Part shown: one piece after another, positions 1 through 9,470 of the stretch
Position numbering within the stretch: position 1 is the first letter of the stretch
Layout of the letters: the number at the start of each line of letters is the position of its first letter
Origin: Enterovibrio sp. JCM 19048
GTDB taxonomy: Bacteria; Pseudomonadota; Gammaproteobacteria; Enterobacterales; Vibrionaceae
Direction of reading: 5' to 3'
DNA length: 64,000 bases
NCBI GenBank assembly: GCA_001310415.1
Contig: BAXE01000002.1
Span: 62,001-126,000, forward strand
The notes under the pieces: generated by a model
Database searches by the model: none
Told to the model about the DNA's origin: nothing
Seen by the model: only the letters and a program-made list of their open reading frames with translations
Position numbers and translations under genes: made by a program

Positions 1-1119
1 ACGGTGGAAAATCATGCAGATTCGACACTGGAACAACAGGCTATTGCCGGTTCGACCTTCAAAACTGTGTTGATTGGTGGCCTGATACTGGTATTGGTGT
101 TGGCGACCGTGCTTATCCGTCAAATCCTTTCCCCTATTAACCGTCTGTTGCAACGTATAACCGATATTGCCGATGGCGAGGGGGATCTGACTCGCCGGGT
201 CGGCATTTCCTCTAAAGACGAATTTGGACAGCTTGGTAATGCAGTGGACCGATTTATCGCCAGGGTTCAGAATCTGGTCGTGGATATGAATACCTCGATC
301 ACCTCGGTCAAAGAGTCGATGAACGAAGTCTCCCGCACATTCAGCGATACTGCGCGAATTGCTGACGAGCAGACGCAAGAGGTGACGGCAATTGCAGCCG
401 CCACGGAAGAAATGGCGGCCAATTCCACCGAAGTCGCAAACGGCGCACGTGACGCCAGTCGGTCGGTCGTCTCTATTGATGAAAATACCAAAGCGACACT
501 GACCCGTGTTCAGGAGGCGTCAGTGGCGGTATCTGAGTTGGTGCGTGAGGTAACGCGCGGAACCGAAGTGATTAACTTTGTGCGTAACGATGTTACCAAT
601 ATCGAAGCGATACTGTCAGACATCAATGGGATTGCTGAGCAGACCAACCTGTTGGCTTTGAATGCGGCCATTGAAGCGGCACGCGCGGCCGAACAGGGGC
701 GTGGCTTTGCCGTGGTCGCAGATGAGGTACGAACACTCGCTACCCGCACGCAAGACAGCACCAGCGTGATTCAGGACAGGATCCGCCAATTGCAGAAAAG
801 CGCCGACGAAGCGGTCAAAGTGATGAGCGGCGGTATGGCGTCCGGTGAGAAAACCGCTGATATTGCGGCAAAAGCGCAGGAGTCACTGAACTGTGTGGCC
901 GGTGAAATTGACCACTTAACAGAGATGAACCAACAGACAGCCTACGCGATTTCGCAGCAGGAAGAAGTGGCCAACAGCATTGCGTCCAACATTGCCAATG
1001 TCCAAACCTTGGGCGAAAACTCACTGGCTCAGATTCGGCAGAATGAAAAAACTATCAGTGAGTTGCTGCAACGACAAAATGAGTTGAGTGCCAAAGTAGC
1101 GCGGTTCAAAGTCGCATGA
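1..1119 (+). CDS. Methyl-accepting chemotaxis protein, 5'-truncated by window edge
   Basis: C-terminal part of a chemotaxis receptor; the reading frame is open to base 1, so the start and the periplasmic sensor lie outside the window. Visible parts: a membrane segment (about residues 22-41 counted from the GTG at 4), a HAMP linker (about 42-95), then a long coiled-coil signalling domain with the highly conserved hairpin tip [14 protein letters not shown] followed by [10 protein letters not shown], which contacts CheA/CheW. It ends in ARFKVA with no CheR-docking pentapeptide. The ligand cannot be told because the sensor domain is missing. It is convergent with the GGDEF-EAL gene on the other strand (28 bp between stops). 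Family assignment is secure; ligand and symbol unknown. Confidence 0.95.
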   Translation, partial: TVENHADSTLEQQAIAGSTFKTVLIGGLILVLVLATVLIRQILSPINRLLQRITDIADGEGDLTRRVGISSKDEFGQLGNAVDRFIARVQNLVVDMNTSITSVKESMNEVSRTFSDTARIADEQTQEVTAIAAATEEMAANSTEVANGARDASRSVVSIDENTKATLTRVQEASVAVSELVREVTRGTEVINFVRNDVTNIEAILSDINGIAEQTNLLALNAAIEAARAAEQGRGFAVVADEVRTLATRTQDSTSVIQDRIRQLQKSADEAVKVMSGGMASGEKTADIAAKAQESLNCVAGEIDHLTEMNQQTAYAISQQEEVANSIASNIANVQTLGENSLAQIRQNEKTISELLQRQNELSAKVARFKVA

Positions 1120-1147
1120 CCCGAGAGGCTGCACGGTAATGGGCAGC

Positions 1148-4090
1148 CTATTTGGTCTGAATGTAATTTCTGAACCTATCTATACGTGCTCTGTTCTCCA
1201 CAATGGTTTCAAGTAGGGGACGGAGCCTTTCCTGAATATCAGCTGCTGCGTGCCATTTTGGATCCGGCTTCCAGCGTTTCGCCCAAGGGATGATGTCATC
1301 AGGCGGGATGGGGCGTGAAATACCAAATCCCTGTCCCAAATCACACCCCAGCCAAAGCAACAGTTCAATTTGCTCGTGGGTTTCGACGCCTTCTGCCACC
1401 ACTTCACGGCCAAAGGTGTTTGCCAGGGTGATGACCCCTTCCAGAATCGTCAGATCGTCTTTATCTTCCAGCATATCCCGAACGAAGCTACGGTCTATTT
1501 TCAGGGTCTGTGCTGACAGGCGTTTGAGATAAGTCAGGGAAGCATAGCCTGTTCCGAAATCATCAATCGCAAAAAACAGCCCCATCTTTTTGCCGCGCTC
1601 AATGACTTTTGATACTGCATCAATGTCCTCGAAAGCACTGGTTTCCAGGATCTCCAGTTCCAGTTGGCTGGGGTCAATATGGGGGTAGCGTGCCAGTTTA
1701 ACCCGAAGTTTATCGATGAAATCCTGTTGCAGTAGGTGATGGGGTGAGATGTTTACGCTGACACTGGTGTTGAGTCCCTGCTCCTGCCATTTTGTCAGTT
1801 GGATGAGTGACTCTTCGATGACCCAATTACCCACGTCGCAGATAAGGCTGTGGTTCTCGATGTGAGGGATGAACTCGTTGGGACTGAGCAATCCCTGCTC
1901 AGGATGTTGCCAACGGATGAGTGCTTCGACGCCAATGATTTCGCCGGTTCGCAAGTTGACCTTTGGCTGGTAAAGCAGAAAAAACTGGTTCTGCCGCAGT
2001 GCTTCGCCAATGCGCTGCAGGTTTTCGTTCTGGGTTTTCAGGCTGCGCTCAAGCTCGGCGTCAAAGAAGTGGTAGCGCTTTTTGCCCTTGAGCTTGGCTT
2101 GGTACATGGCGTAATCAGCCTGACGCAACAGTTTATCTGAATCCACTTCATCGTTTTGTGGGTAGGTCGTGATCCCAAAGCTTGCGGAAACCTGCACGAC
2201 ATTCCCGCCGACATCCACAGGCTCACATGTGGCATCCAGCAAGCGGGGTAACAGCGGTTGGCAGGCTTCAGGGGAGGGGAGGTCGCTGAGTACGGCAATA
2301 AACTCATCACCACCGATACGGGCAATGGTATCGCACTCCCTCAGGGCGTGTTTCATCCGCTTGGCCAACTGCTGCAACAGAACATCTCCAACATCATGGC
2401 CGAAGTTGTCGTTCACAGGTTTAAACCCATCGAGGTCGAGAAAAATCACAGCGATGTAGTGCTGATGGCGCTTGGCGAGTTTCATCGCATGCTTGAGGCG
2501 GTCAAGCAGCAACAGGCGGTTGGGCAGCTCTGTCAGTGGGTCAAAATGGGCGATTTTTTGCAGTTTGTGTTCGTGTTCTTTGTAGGCGGTTATATCTGAA
2601 AAAACGGCGACATAATTTTGAGGGGAGCCTTCATTGTCAGTCACCACACTGATGGTTAGCAGCTCTGCATAGGTTTCACCGGTTTTACGCCGGTTCCAGA
2701 TTTCACCACTCCAATGTCCACGTTTTTGTAAAGATGCCCACATGTCTTCGTAGAAGGGTTTTTTCTGTTTCCCTGAGCGTAAAATGCTGGGGTTCTTTCC
2801 CCTGACATCTTCCAGTGTGTACCCTGTGATGCGGCAAAAGGCGTCGTTTACTTCAATGATCCGGCTTTGTGCATCGGCAATGATGATACCCTCTCGGGCA
2901 TGGGTAAACACTTTAGCGGCTAGTCTCAGGTTGTCTTCAGCCTGTTTGTGGGCGGTGATGTTCTGTAAGGTGCCCAGTATTTTTAAGGGGCGGCACTGAT
3001 GATCCCACTCAACAACCTTGCCCCTGGCGAGAACATGGAGCCATTGTCCTGACCAGTGACGAAGCCGCAGCTCGCAGTCATAGAAGCTCACTTGTTTGCC
3101 AAACAGCAATTCCAGTTCTGCATCGGATTTCATTTTGTCTTCAGGGTGGATGAACTGTTTCCAATCCTGATTTGGAGGGCCGTTGAGGGTATCTGCGTCA
3201 TAGCCAAGAATATCCATCCATGCGCCGTTATAGGTGATTTTTCCGGTTTCCACATCCCATTCCCAAGTACCTGACTGGGTGCTTTCAATGACGCTGTGGA
3301 GTCGGGCATGTTCCATTTTCACCGTATGATGCGAGTGGCGGATCATGTTTATCATGGCGTTCATGGTGTGGCTCAGCGTGGAAAGCTCCCTGTTTGGGAA
3401 CTCAGGGATATGTGATACGGGGATCCCGCTCATATCCCGTGATTCGATGGCGGAGGTGATCTGTTCCAGTGGGCTGGTAAAAAAGCGCTTGGCGAAGTAG
3501 AGCAGCAGGCTGATCAGGATTAAGGCGGTGATGACAGATGTCGCGAGTGTTTGTCTCAGTAAATGTCCCAAACTTTGGGTTATTGCCTTGTCGGTAACAA
3601 AAATGGACACGCTGCCAATGGGCACGCCATTTGAGTCAGTCACAGTTGGCGAAGCCGCCAACTGTGCTTGGCTGAGTAACTCTTCATGAAGCGCCCGGCC
3701 TTCCACATAGCGCTCCGTTTCTCCGTTGGGCAGGTTTATGTGGCCTGAAATATACTGCTTTTTGCCAAGCACCTTTCCCATGAGATCATCTTTAACCAAG
3801 ATGGCGTGAAACCCCTTGAGGTTCAACTCGGCTTTGATCAGATTTTCATATTCGTTAATCGAGTAAGCGCTGATAAACGGCGCCACAGTGCGGGTGAGAC
3901 GTTCAGCCGATTCGTTCACGCTTTCCTGCTGTCTGTCGAGTAACTCGTTACGCTGTTCGATATAAATCAGCGCGGAAGAAACTGTGAAAACAGCGATGAC
4001 GGCAGCACAAACCAACGCGGCCAGATGGGTAAACAACGAGCCTTTTCTAATATCAGCGGCGGTCATAAGCCGCATCCAGCCCAAGGACAT
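1148..4090 (-). CDS. Membrane-bound PAS-PAS-GGDEF-EAL cyclic-di-GMP protein
   Basis: 980-aa inner-membrane signalling protein. Order: TM1 (about 20-44), periplasmic loop of about 130 residues, TM2 (about 180-200), HAMP-like linker, two PAS/PAC domains (about 265-510), GGDEF and EAL. The GGDEF site reads RIGGDEFIAVL, so cyclase activity is possible. The EAL domain keeps EALIRW, SVNIS, DDFGTGYASL, the KIDRSFV lysine and AEGVET, so phosphodiesterase activity is also possible; the usual QGY-F near the end is QGFGISRP. The annotated start overlaps the 3' end of the upstream binding-protein gene; Met codons at 4075 and 4066 are alternatives, the last giving a 14-bp overlap. The overlap suggests translational coupling and that the binding protein supplies the signal. 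Net activity (synthesis or breakdown) cannot be read from sequence. Confidence 0.93.
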   Translation of the reverse strand: MSLGWMRLMTAADIRKGSLFTHLAALVCAAVIAVFTVSSALIYIEQRNELLDRQQESVNESAERLTRTVAPFISAYSINEYENLIKAELNLKGFHAILVKDDLMGKVLGKKQYISGHINLPNGETERYVEGRALHEELLSQAQLAASPTVTDSNGVPIGSVSIFVTDKAITQSLGHLLRQTLATSVITALILISLLLYFAKRFFTSPLEQITSAIESRDMSGIPVSHIPEFPNRELSTLSHTMNAMINMIRHSHHTVKMEHARLHSVIESTQSGTWEWDVETGKITYNGAWMDILGYDADTLNGPPNQDWKQFIHPEDKMKSDAELELLFGKQVSFYDCELRLRHWSGQWLHVLARGKVVEWDHQCRPLKILGTLQNITAHKQAEDNLRLAAKVFTHAREGIIIADAQSRIIEVNDAFCRITGYTLEDVRGKNPSILRSGKQKKPFYEDMWASLQKRGHWSGEIWNRRKTGETYAELLTISVVTDNEGSPQNYVAVFSDITAYKEHEHKLQKIAHFDPLTELPNRLLLLDRLKHAMKLAKRHQHYIAVIFLDLDGFKPVNDNFGHDVGDVLLQQLAKRMKHALRECDTIARIGGDEFIAVLSDLPSPEACQPLLPRLLDATCEPVDVGGNVVQVSASFGITTYPQNDEVDSDKLLRQADYAMYQAKLKGKKRYHFFDAELERSLKTQNENLQRIGEALRQNQFFLLYQPKVNLRTGEIIGVEALIRWQHPEQGLLSPNEFIPHIENHSLICDVGNWVIEESLIQLTKWQEQGLNTSVSVNISPHHLLQQDFIDKLRVKLARYPHIDPSQLELEILETSAFEDIDAVSKVIERGKKMGLFFAIDDFGTGYASLTYLKRLSAQTLKIDRSFVRDMLEDKDDLTILEGVITLANTFGREVVAEGVETHEQIELLLWLGCDLGQGFGISRPIPPDDIIPWAKRWKPDPKWHAAADIQERLRPLLETIVENRARIDRFRNYIQTK

Positions 4091-5041
4091 TGCGTTTAAT
4101 TTTTGGCATTAGCGTGTCGACATTCTCAGGTGACACGGCCAAAACCGGCAATGAAATGTTTTTTCTACCGGTTTGCCCACTAAGTGGTTATGCAGGGTTT
4201 CTGTGGCGATCTCCCCAATCATGAATGGCTGCTGCATGCCTGAAGCCACCAGTGATCCCGCTTTCAGCATGTCGATAAATTCAGGTTCAGCGTCAAAACA
4301 CAGCAATAAGATTTCCCCTTGTTTGTCGCTGTCTTTAATCGCGTCCAACGCAGCTTGGTATCGGTCAGAGCCTTGCAGCCACAGCGCATGAAGCTTGGGG
4401 TTTTCGTTAATCAACTCAATGGCAAAATCATAGGTTTCCTGATAGGAAAAGGTACGCTGCTGACGAAGTCCTACAGATTTAAAACCGGCATCGTTCATGG
4501 CATGCAAAAACCCGAGGTACGTGCCCGTCCATTCTCGCGTTTTTGTGGGATGGCGATGATCCCAACGCCAGGATTGTCCCAGCCTTTGGTGCGAAAGCTT
4601 GCGCCAAGATTTTACCGAGACTGTATGCGCCATTGAGGTTGTCCGAAGAGATATAGCTGACATATTCACCGTCATCGGTACCAATATCTGCAATCACCAC
4701 CGGGACATTTTCGCTGGCGGCAAGCTCGAGAATGGTAACGGCGTTGGAGGAATTGGTTGGGGAGAGAATAATGCCGGCCACACCTGATTTGAGTGCTTTA
4801 ACGGTGTTTATCAGTTCCTTCTCACTGCTGTTTTCCGCACTGTAAACATCTACGTGATAGTTGAGTGCTTCACCTTGCTGACGATGCCACGCTTCATGAT
4901 ATCCCAAAATGGAATACGGACATCTGACACCAGATACGCAAGGTGAGGTTGTGGCTCGGCAGCTTTGCTTATTCCAGCGAAGAAAAGCAGGAGCACTGCA
5001 AGGAAGAGTCGACACCGGATATATCGTTTGGTGGATATCAT
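4053..5041 (-). CDS. Periplasmic type I (RbsB/TorT-like) binding protein, frameshifted
   Basis: About 330 aa once frameshifts near 4870, 4610, 4510 and 4163 are bridged. The N-terminus is a clear Sec signal peptide (hydrophobic core FLAVLLLFF, cleavage near SKA). The rest follows the sugar-binding Peripla_BP_4 fold: VSDVRIPFWDIM, GIILSPTNSS, VPVVIADIGTDDGEYVSYISSDN, and a C-terminal lobe with LHALWLQGSDRYQAALDAI and GEIATETL. No ABC permease or ATPase gene lies next to it. Instead its true C-terminus (frame ending in DAAYDRR, stop at 4053) overlaps the start of the GGDEF-EAL gene, resembling the logic of LuxP-LuxQ, TorT-TorS or NspS-MbaA, where a binding protein talks to a membrane sensor. 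A role as sensor subunit is inference; the ligand is unknown. The frameshifts are probably sequencing errors, though real decay is possible for a non-essential gene. Confidence 0.8.
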
Positions 5042-5206
5042 TTGGCAATCCCAATACTAGCCAGATATTCGGTAACTAATTGATTAAAAGGTTTATTACG
5101 CACCGTTAAGCATAGTATCAAATATGAGATATTGCTTATTTTTGAGAAGGTTTGTGACAGGTGAAGGTGATTGAAGGAATTGCCTTGAAACATCCGGTTT
5201 TAAGCA

Positions 5207-5238
5207 CAAAAAAACGCGGCACTGTCAGGCCGCGTTTT
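5207..5238 (-). terminator. Rho-independent terminator of the xseB-ispA-dxs operon
   Basis: On the minus strand a 10-bp stem (AAAACGCGGC / GCCGCGTTTT) with an 8-nt loop is followed by a run of seven T, 60 bp after the dxs stop. Confidence 0.85.
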
Positions 5239-5296
5239 CACTTTGTACCTAAACGATCTCTGAATGCGAGTATCTTCAGGTTGTTTGGGGACACAT

Positions 5297-7160
5297 TCAG
5301 GCTTGGAGATAGCGCCGGATTTGCGCTTCGATCCCTTTGCCATCCAGTTCAAGCTCTGCGTGAAGCTCTTGCTGTGACCCTTGATGAATAAACTTGTCCG
5401 GCAGGCCAATTTGCAGTACCGGTTTAACCTGGCGTGATTTCATCAGGTATTCGATCACACCTGAACCCGCACCACCGGCGATGGCGTTTTCTTCAACCGT
5501 TACCAGCACGTCGTGGCTGGCTGCCAGTTGGCTGATGAGGCTCTCGTCCAGCGGCTTCACAAAACGCATGTCTGCAACGGTAGCGTTGAGTGCTTCAGCG
5601 GCTTCCAGAGCATATGGCAAAGTTGTACCAAAGTTCAGGATGGCAATTTTCTCGCCTTCACGGCGCACAACGCCTTTGCCTAATGGGAATGCCGTCATGG
5701 CCTTTTCAACCGTCGCACCACAGCCAGTACCGCGTGGGTAGCGAACTGCGGATGGCCCTTTATGGGTATGGCCGGTATAGAGCATCTGGCGACACTCGTT
5801 TTCGTCACTTGGTGCCATGATCACCATGTTCGGGATACAGCGCATAAAGCTCAGGTCAAACGCGCCTGATGGGTTTGACCATCTGCACCAACCAAACCAC
5901 CACGGTCGATAGCAAACATCACAGGCAGATCCATGATAGCCACATCGTGGATCAGCTGGTCATAGCCACGTTGCAGGAAGGTTGAGTAAATCGCGACAAC
6001 CGGGTTGTACCCGCCAATGGCCATACCTGTGCCAAGCGTTACAGCGTGTTGCTCAGCAATAGCGACGTCGAAGTACTTGTCTGGATGCTCTTTGGAAAAA
6101 CGCACCATGCCTGAACCTTCGCGCATGGCAGGCGTGATTGCCAGCAGCTTGTCGTCCTGCTCAGCCATGTCACACAGCCAGTCACCGAAAATCTTGGAAA
6201 ACGTCGGGCCAGTGGACGGGGATTTTGGCAGGGTATCTTCCGCCGGGTTGAACTTAGGCACGGCGTGGTAGCCAATAGGGTCTTTTTCCGCCGGTGCGTA
6301 GCCTTTACCTTTTTTGGTCATTACATGCAGGAACTGCGGGCCTTTGAGGTTACGCATATTCTTGATGGTTTTGACAAGCTCTTCCACATCGTGACCATCA
6401 ACAGGGCCGATGTAGTTAAAGCCCAGCTCTTCAAACAGCGTGCCCGGTACAACCATGCCTTTCAGGTGCTCTTCTGCGCGGCGAACCAGCTCTTTGATTG
6501 GCGGCGCGCCGGAGAGCACTTTCTTACCGCCCTCTCGGATAGAGGTGTAGAAATTGCCCGAAAGCAGTTGTGCCAGATGGTTGTTCAGTGCGCCGACGTT
6601 TTCTGAAATCGACATTTCGTTATCGTTCAGGACAACCAGCATATCGGCGTGCACATCACCGGCGTGGTTCATGGCTTCAAACGCCATACCTGCGGTGATC
6701 GCGCCATCACCGATCACGCTGACTACCTTACGCTCACGCCCTTCTTTTGCCGCTGCAATGGCAAGACCCAAAGCGGCACTGATAGACGTTGAGCTGTGAC
6801 CGACAGACAGCACATCGTATTCGCTTTCTTCACGCCAAGGGAAAGGATGTAGCCCATCTTTTTGGCGGATTGTCGGCAAGCGTTCACGGCGTCCGGTCAG
6901 AATCTTGTGGGGGTATGCCTGGTGGCCAACGTCCCAGATCAGATGATCGAAAGGGGTGTTATAGACATAGTGAAGCGCCACAGTCAGTTCAACAGCACCC
7001 AGCCCCGAGGCAAAATGACCACTGGAATGGCTGACAGAGTTGAGCAGATAGTTCTTAGCTCGTCGCACAGCTTAGGCAGAACGTCCCGAGGGAGCGTTCT
7101 AAGTTCGTCAGGTGTATCTGCCAGCGCGAGCGTTGGGTATTTTGCGATATCGAGAGTCAT
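5297..7160 (-). CDS. dxs: 1-deoxy-D-xylulose-5-phosphate synthase, two frameshifts
   Basis: Thiamine-diphosphate enzyme that condenses pyruvate and glyceraldehyde-3-phosphate to DXP, the first step of the MEP isoprenoid pathway and a precursor for thiamine and pyridoxal. Seen: start [13 protein letters not shown] at 7160, the motif [14 protein letters not shown], the ThDP motif [17 protein letters not shown], the transketolase pyrimidine domain [18 protein letters not shown], and [14 protein letters not shown]. The gene is broken near 7058 (LCDELRT/YLLNSV) and near 5858 (TDGQTHQ/GAFDLSF); one added base at each place restores a normal product of about 620 aa. It lies downstream of xseB and ispA in the usual operon order. 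Because the enzyme is essential, the breaks are almost certainly sequence errors. Confidence 0.95.
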
Positions 7161-7188
7161 AAATTCGTTATTTGGGCGCTATTTGTAG

Positions 7189-8088
7189 TTAGTTCTTGCG
7201 CTCGATGATGTACCGGGCGAACTGTTCCAATTGTTCAGTATTGTAGGGGATTGCATGCAGCGCTTGTAGTGCTTCTTGATAAAGAAGCTCAGCTTTCTGT
7301 TGTGCACCTTCAAGACCAAGCAGCGCAGGATAAGTACTTTTCTCTGCCGCTAAATCTGAACCCTGTGGTTTTCCGAGTGTTTCTGTGTCACTGACGATAT
7401 CCAGAATGTCATCCTGAACCTGAAACGCAAGCCCGATGGCATTGGCAAATGTATCCAGCTGTGAAAGCCAGGCCGTGCCTTTTTCACCCGCCGCCATTGC
7501 ACCAAGTCGCACTGCGCAGCGGATAAGCGCGCCGGTTTTGTTGCGGTGGATTGTCTCAAGGGTGGCTAAATCCACCTGCTTGCCTTCTGCGGCTAAATCC
7601 AACGCCTGCCCCAGACACATGCCAGACGCACCAGACGCATTAGCCAGTTCTTTGACCATTTGTATACGGTACGGGTCACCTTCTGCAGACAGTTCACCTT
7701 CAGCAAGAATGGTAAAGGCCAGGGTTTGCAGGGCATCCCCGGCCAAAATAGCGCTCGCTTCATCAAAGGCGATATGACAAGTCGGCTGACCACGGCGCAG
7801 ATCGTCGTCATCCATGGCAGGTAAGTCATCATGGATCAGCGAATAGGCATGTACACATTCAACTGCAGCCGCCGGGGTATCCATGGCTGATTCCGGCAAA
7901 CCGAAAAGCTGTCCGGTAACGTAAGTCAGGAAAGGACGAACACGTTTTCCCCCAAGCAGGGCGCCGTGTTTCATTGCCTGGAGCAGTGGCTGTTCAGAAT
8001 GCCCGAGCGAGTCAATCCAATGCGCCAATTGGGCATTGTTGCGCTCTTGGTAATGAAGAAGGGTGGAAGATAAAGCTTTGTCACTCAT
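7189..8088 (-). CDS. ispA: (2E,6E)-farnesyl diphosphate synthase
   Basis: 299-aa cytosolic prenyltransferase that builds farnesyl diphosphate from IPP and DMAPP/GPP. Both aspartate-rich motifs are present: DDLPAMDDDDLRRG (first, at about 85-98) and DDILDIVSD (second, about 225). The lattice GGKRVRPFLTY near the N-terminus is also typical. An upstream in-frame extension exists, but the start MSDKALSS at 8088 gives the family length and the usual 8-bp overlap with the end of xseB, indicating coupled translation. Sits between xseB and dxs. Intact. Confidence 0.97.
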   Translation of the reverse strand: MSDKALSSTLLHYQERNNAQLAHWIDSLGHSEQPLLQAMKHGALLGGKRVRPFLTYVTGQLFGLPESAMDTPAAAVECVHAYSLIHDDLPAMDDDDLRRGQPTCHIAFDEASAILAGDALQTLAFTILAEGELSAEGDPYRIQMVKELANASGASGMCLGQALDLAAEGKQVDLATLETIHRNKTGALIRCAVRLGAMAAGEKGTAWLSQLDTFANAIGLAFQVQDDILDIVSDTETLGKPQGSDLAAEKSTYPALLGLEGAQQKAELLYQEALQALHAIPYNTEQLEQFARYIIERKN

Positions 8089-8326
8089 CGCGCGTGTCTT
8101 CGAATGGTTCCAATGGAGCGTTGTCGTCTTGCGCCAGCAGAATTTCAACGCGCTGCTCTGCGTCAGTCAGGGTTTTCTGCCCTTGTCTGGCCAATGAAAT
8201 ACCGCGCTCAAACTGCTTTAGCGCCGTATCTAATGGCAAGTCGCCGTTTTCAAGGCCAGTCACGATCGTGTCCAACTCTTTGAGGGTTTCCTCAAAGGAC
8301 ATGTTTTCAGGTTTCTTGGCAGCCAT
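8081..8326 (-). CDS. xseB: Exodeoxyribonuclease VII small subunit
   Basis: 81-aa small subunit that associates with XseA to degrade single-stranded DNA. Typical N-terminus with MSFEETLKELDTIVTGLENGDLPLD followed by a short helical ALKQFERGISLARQGQKTL region and an acidic tail; length equals the family norm. First gene of the xseB-ispA-dxs operon, overlapping ispA by 8 bp. A plausible promoter lies about 45-75 bp upstream. Confidence 0.96.
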   Translation of the reverse strand: MAAKKPENMSFEETLKELDTIVTGLENGDLPLDTALKQFERGISLARQGQKTLTDAEQRVEILLAQDDNAPLEPFEDTRDE

Positions 8327-8371
8327 GAGGTTCCTACCGTTAAGGTCAGCTGATCCTAAATAATGGCGGAG

Positions 8372-8400
8372 AAGTTAACCCAGCGCCCTTTAGTGGTCAA
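8372..8400 (-). promoter_or_regulatory. Candidate sigma-70 promoter for xseB-ispA-dxs
   Basis: On the minus strand TTGACC and TAACTT are separated by 17 bp, placing transcription start about 40 bp before xseB. The -35 is strong, the -10 weak. The rest of the 372-bp divergent gap 8327-8698 must also hold the pomA promoter; an AT-rich stretch with TGCGTATAAAAT at 8575-8588 is a possible extended -10, but I see no convincing -35 for it. Confidence 0.4.
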
Positions 8401-8698
8401 ACGCTTGAGTAAAAAACTGCGCCACTTAGGTGAAATTCACGGTATGACTGGCGGAGGTGGCGGGTTTCTTGCTTGTGATTTGTCCAGCGGCAATTTTTTG
8501 TCATCGGCATGATGAAATTCAAAGAACAGGACATTTCACTTAAACTTGAGAGTAAAGTCTGCATCTTGCGATGACTTGCGTATAAAATCTAAAGACACAC
8601 TAAATATTTGGGATTCGCGGCCGTTACTGAGAGAGGCGAAAAGCGAATTCACCTCACCATTTTGTAATCGGGCTAGAGAAAATTAAGGGGATCGTTCT

Positions 8699-9460
8699 GT
8701 GGATCTGGCGACACTCATAGGGATGCTCGGTGCCTTTGCCTTTATTGTCATGGCAATGTTGCTTGGCGGCACCATCAGTATGTTTGTTGACATCCCGTCT
8801 GTGCTGATCGTGTTCGGCGGGAGTCTGTTTGTTGTATTAATGAAATATCCCCTTGGGCAATTTTTCGGTTCATTCAAAATTGCGGGTAAAGCTTTCATGT
8901 TTAAAGCTGACGACCCGGAAGACTTGATCGCGAAAATTGTCGAAATGGCGGACGCCGCCCGTAAAGGTGGCTTTCTTGCGCTTGAAGAAATGGAAGTGCC
9001 GAACACTTTCATGAAAAAAGGCGTCGACATGCTGGTGGATGGTCACGATGCAGAAGTTGTGAAAATGACGCTGCAAAAAGACATCGTAATGACCGACGAA
9101 CGCCACGATGGCGGAGCTCAGTTTTATTCAGCACTGGCGGACATTGCGCCTGCGATGGGGATGATCGGTACACTTATCGGTCTGGTTGCCATGCTGTCAA
9201 ACATGGATGACCCTAAAGCAATCGGCCCAGCGATGGCGGTTGCACTGTTGACCACGCTGTACGGTGCCATGCTGGCGAACATGGTAGCGATTCCTATCGC
9301 CGACAAACTGCGTTTGCGTAAAGATCAGGAAAAACTGAACCGACGATTGATCATGGATGGCCTGTTGGCGATTCAGGATGGCCAGAACCCGCGTGTTATC
9401 GATAGCTACCTGAAGAACTACCTCAACGAGAAAAAACGTAACGTTGACGTAGACGGATAA
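8699..9460 (+). CDS. pomA: Sodium-driven polar flagellar motor stator PomA
   Basis: 253-aa inner-membrane protein (four TM segments) that with PomB forms the Na+ channel of the polar flagellar motor. Seen: TM1 at MLGAFAFIVMAMLLG, TM2 VLIVFGGSLFVVLM, a large cytoplasmic loop with charged residues, then TM3 MGMIGTLIGLVAML and TM4 GPAMAVALLTTLYGAMLA. Starts with GTG preceded by AAGGGG. Followed 10 bp later by pomB. Physiologically linked to the nqr operon in the same window, which generates the sodium gradient. Confidence 0.96.
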   Translation: MDLATLIGMLGAFAFIVMAMLLGGTISMFVDIPSVLIVFGGSLFVVLMKYPLGQFFGSFKIAGKAFMFKADDPEDLIAKIVEMADAARKGGFLALEEMEVPNTFMKKGVDMLVDGHDAEVVKMTLQKDIVMTDERHDGGAQFYSALADIAPAMGMIGTLIGLVAMLSNMDDPKAIGPAMAVALLTTLYGAMLANMVAIPIADKLRLRKDQEKLNRRLIMDGLLAIQDGQNPRVIDSYLKNYLNEKKRNVDVDG

Positions 9461-9470
9461 GGAGTCGGGT

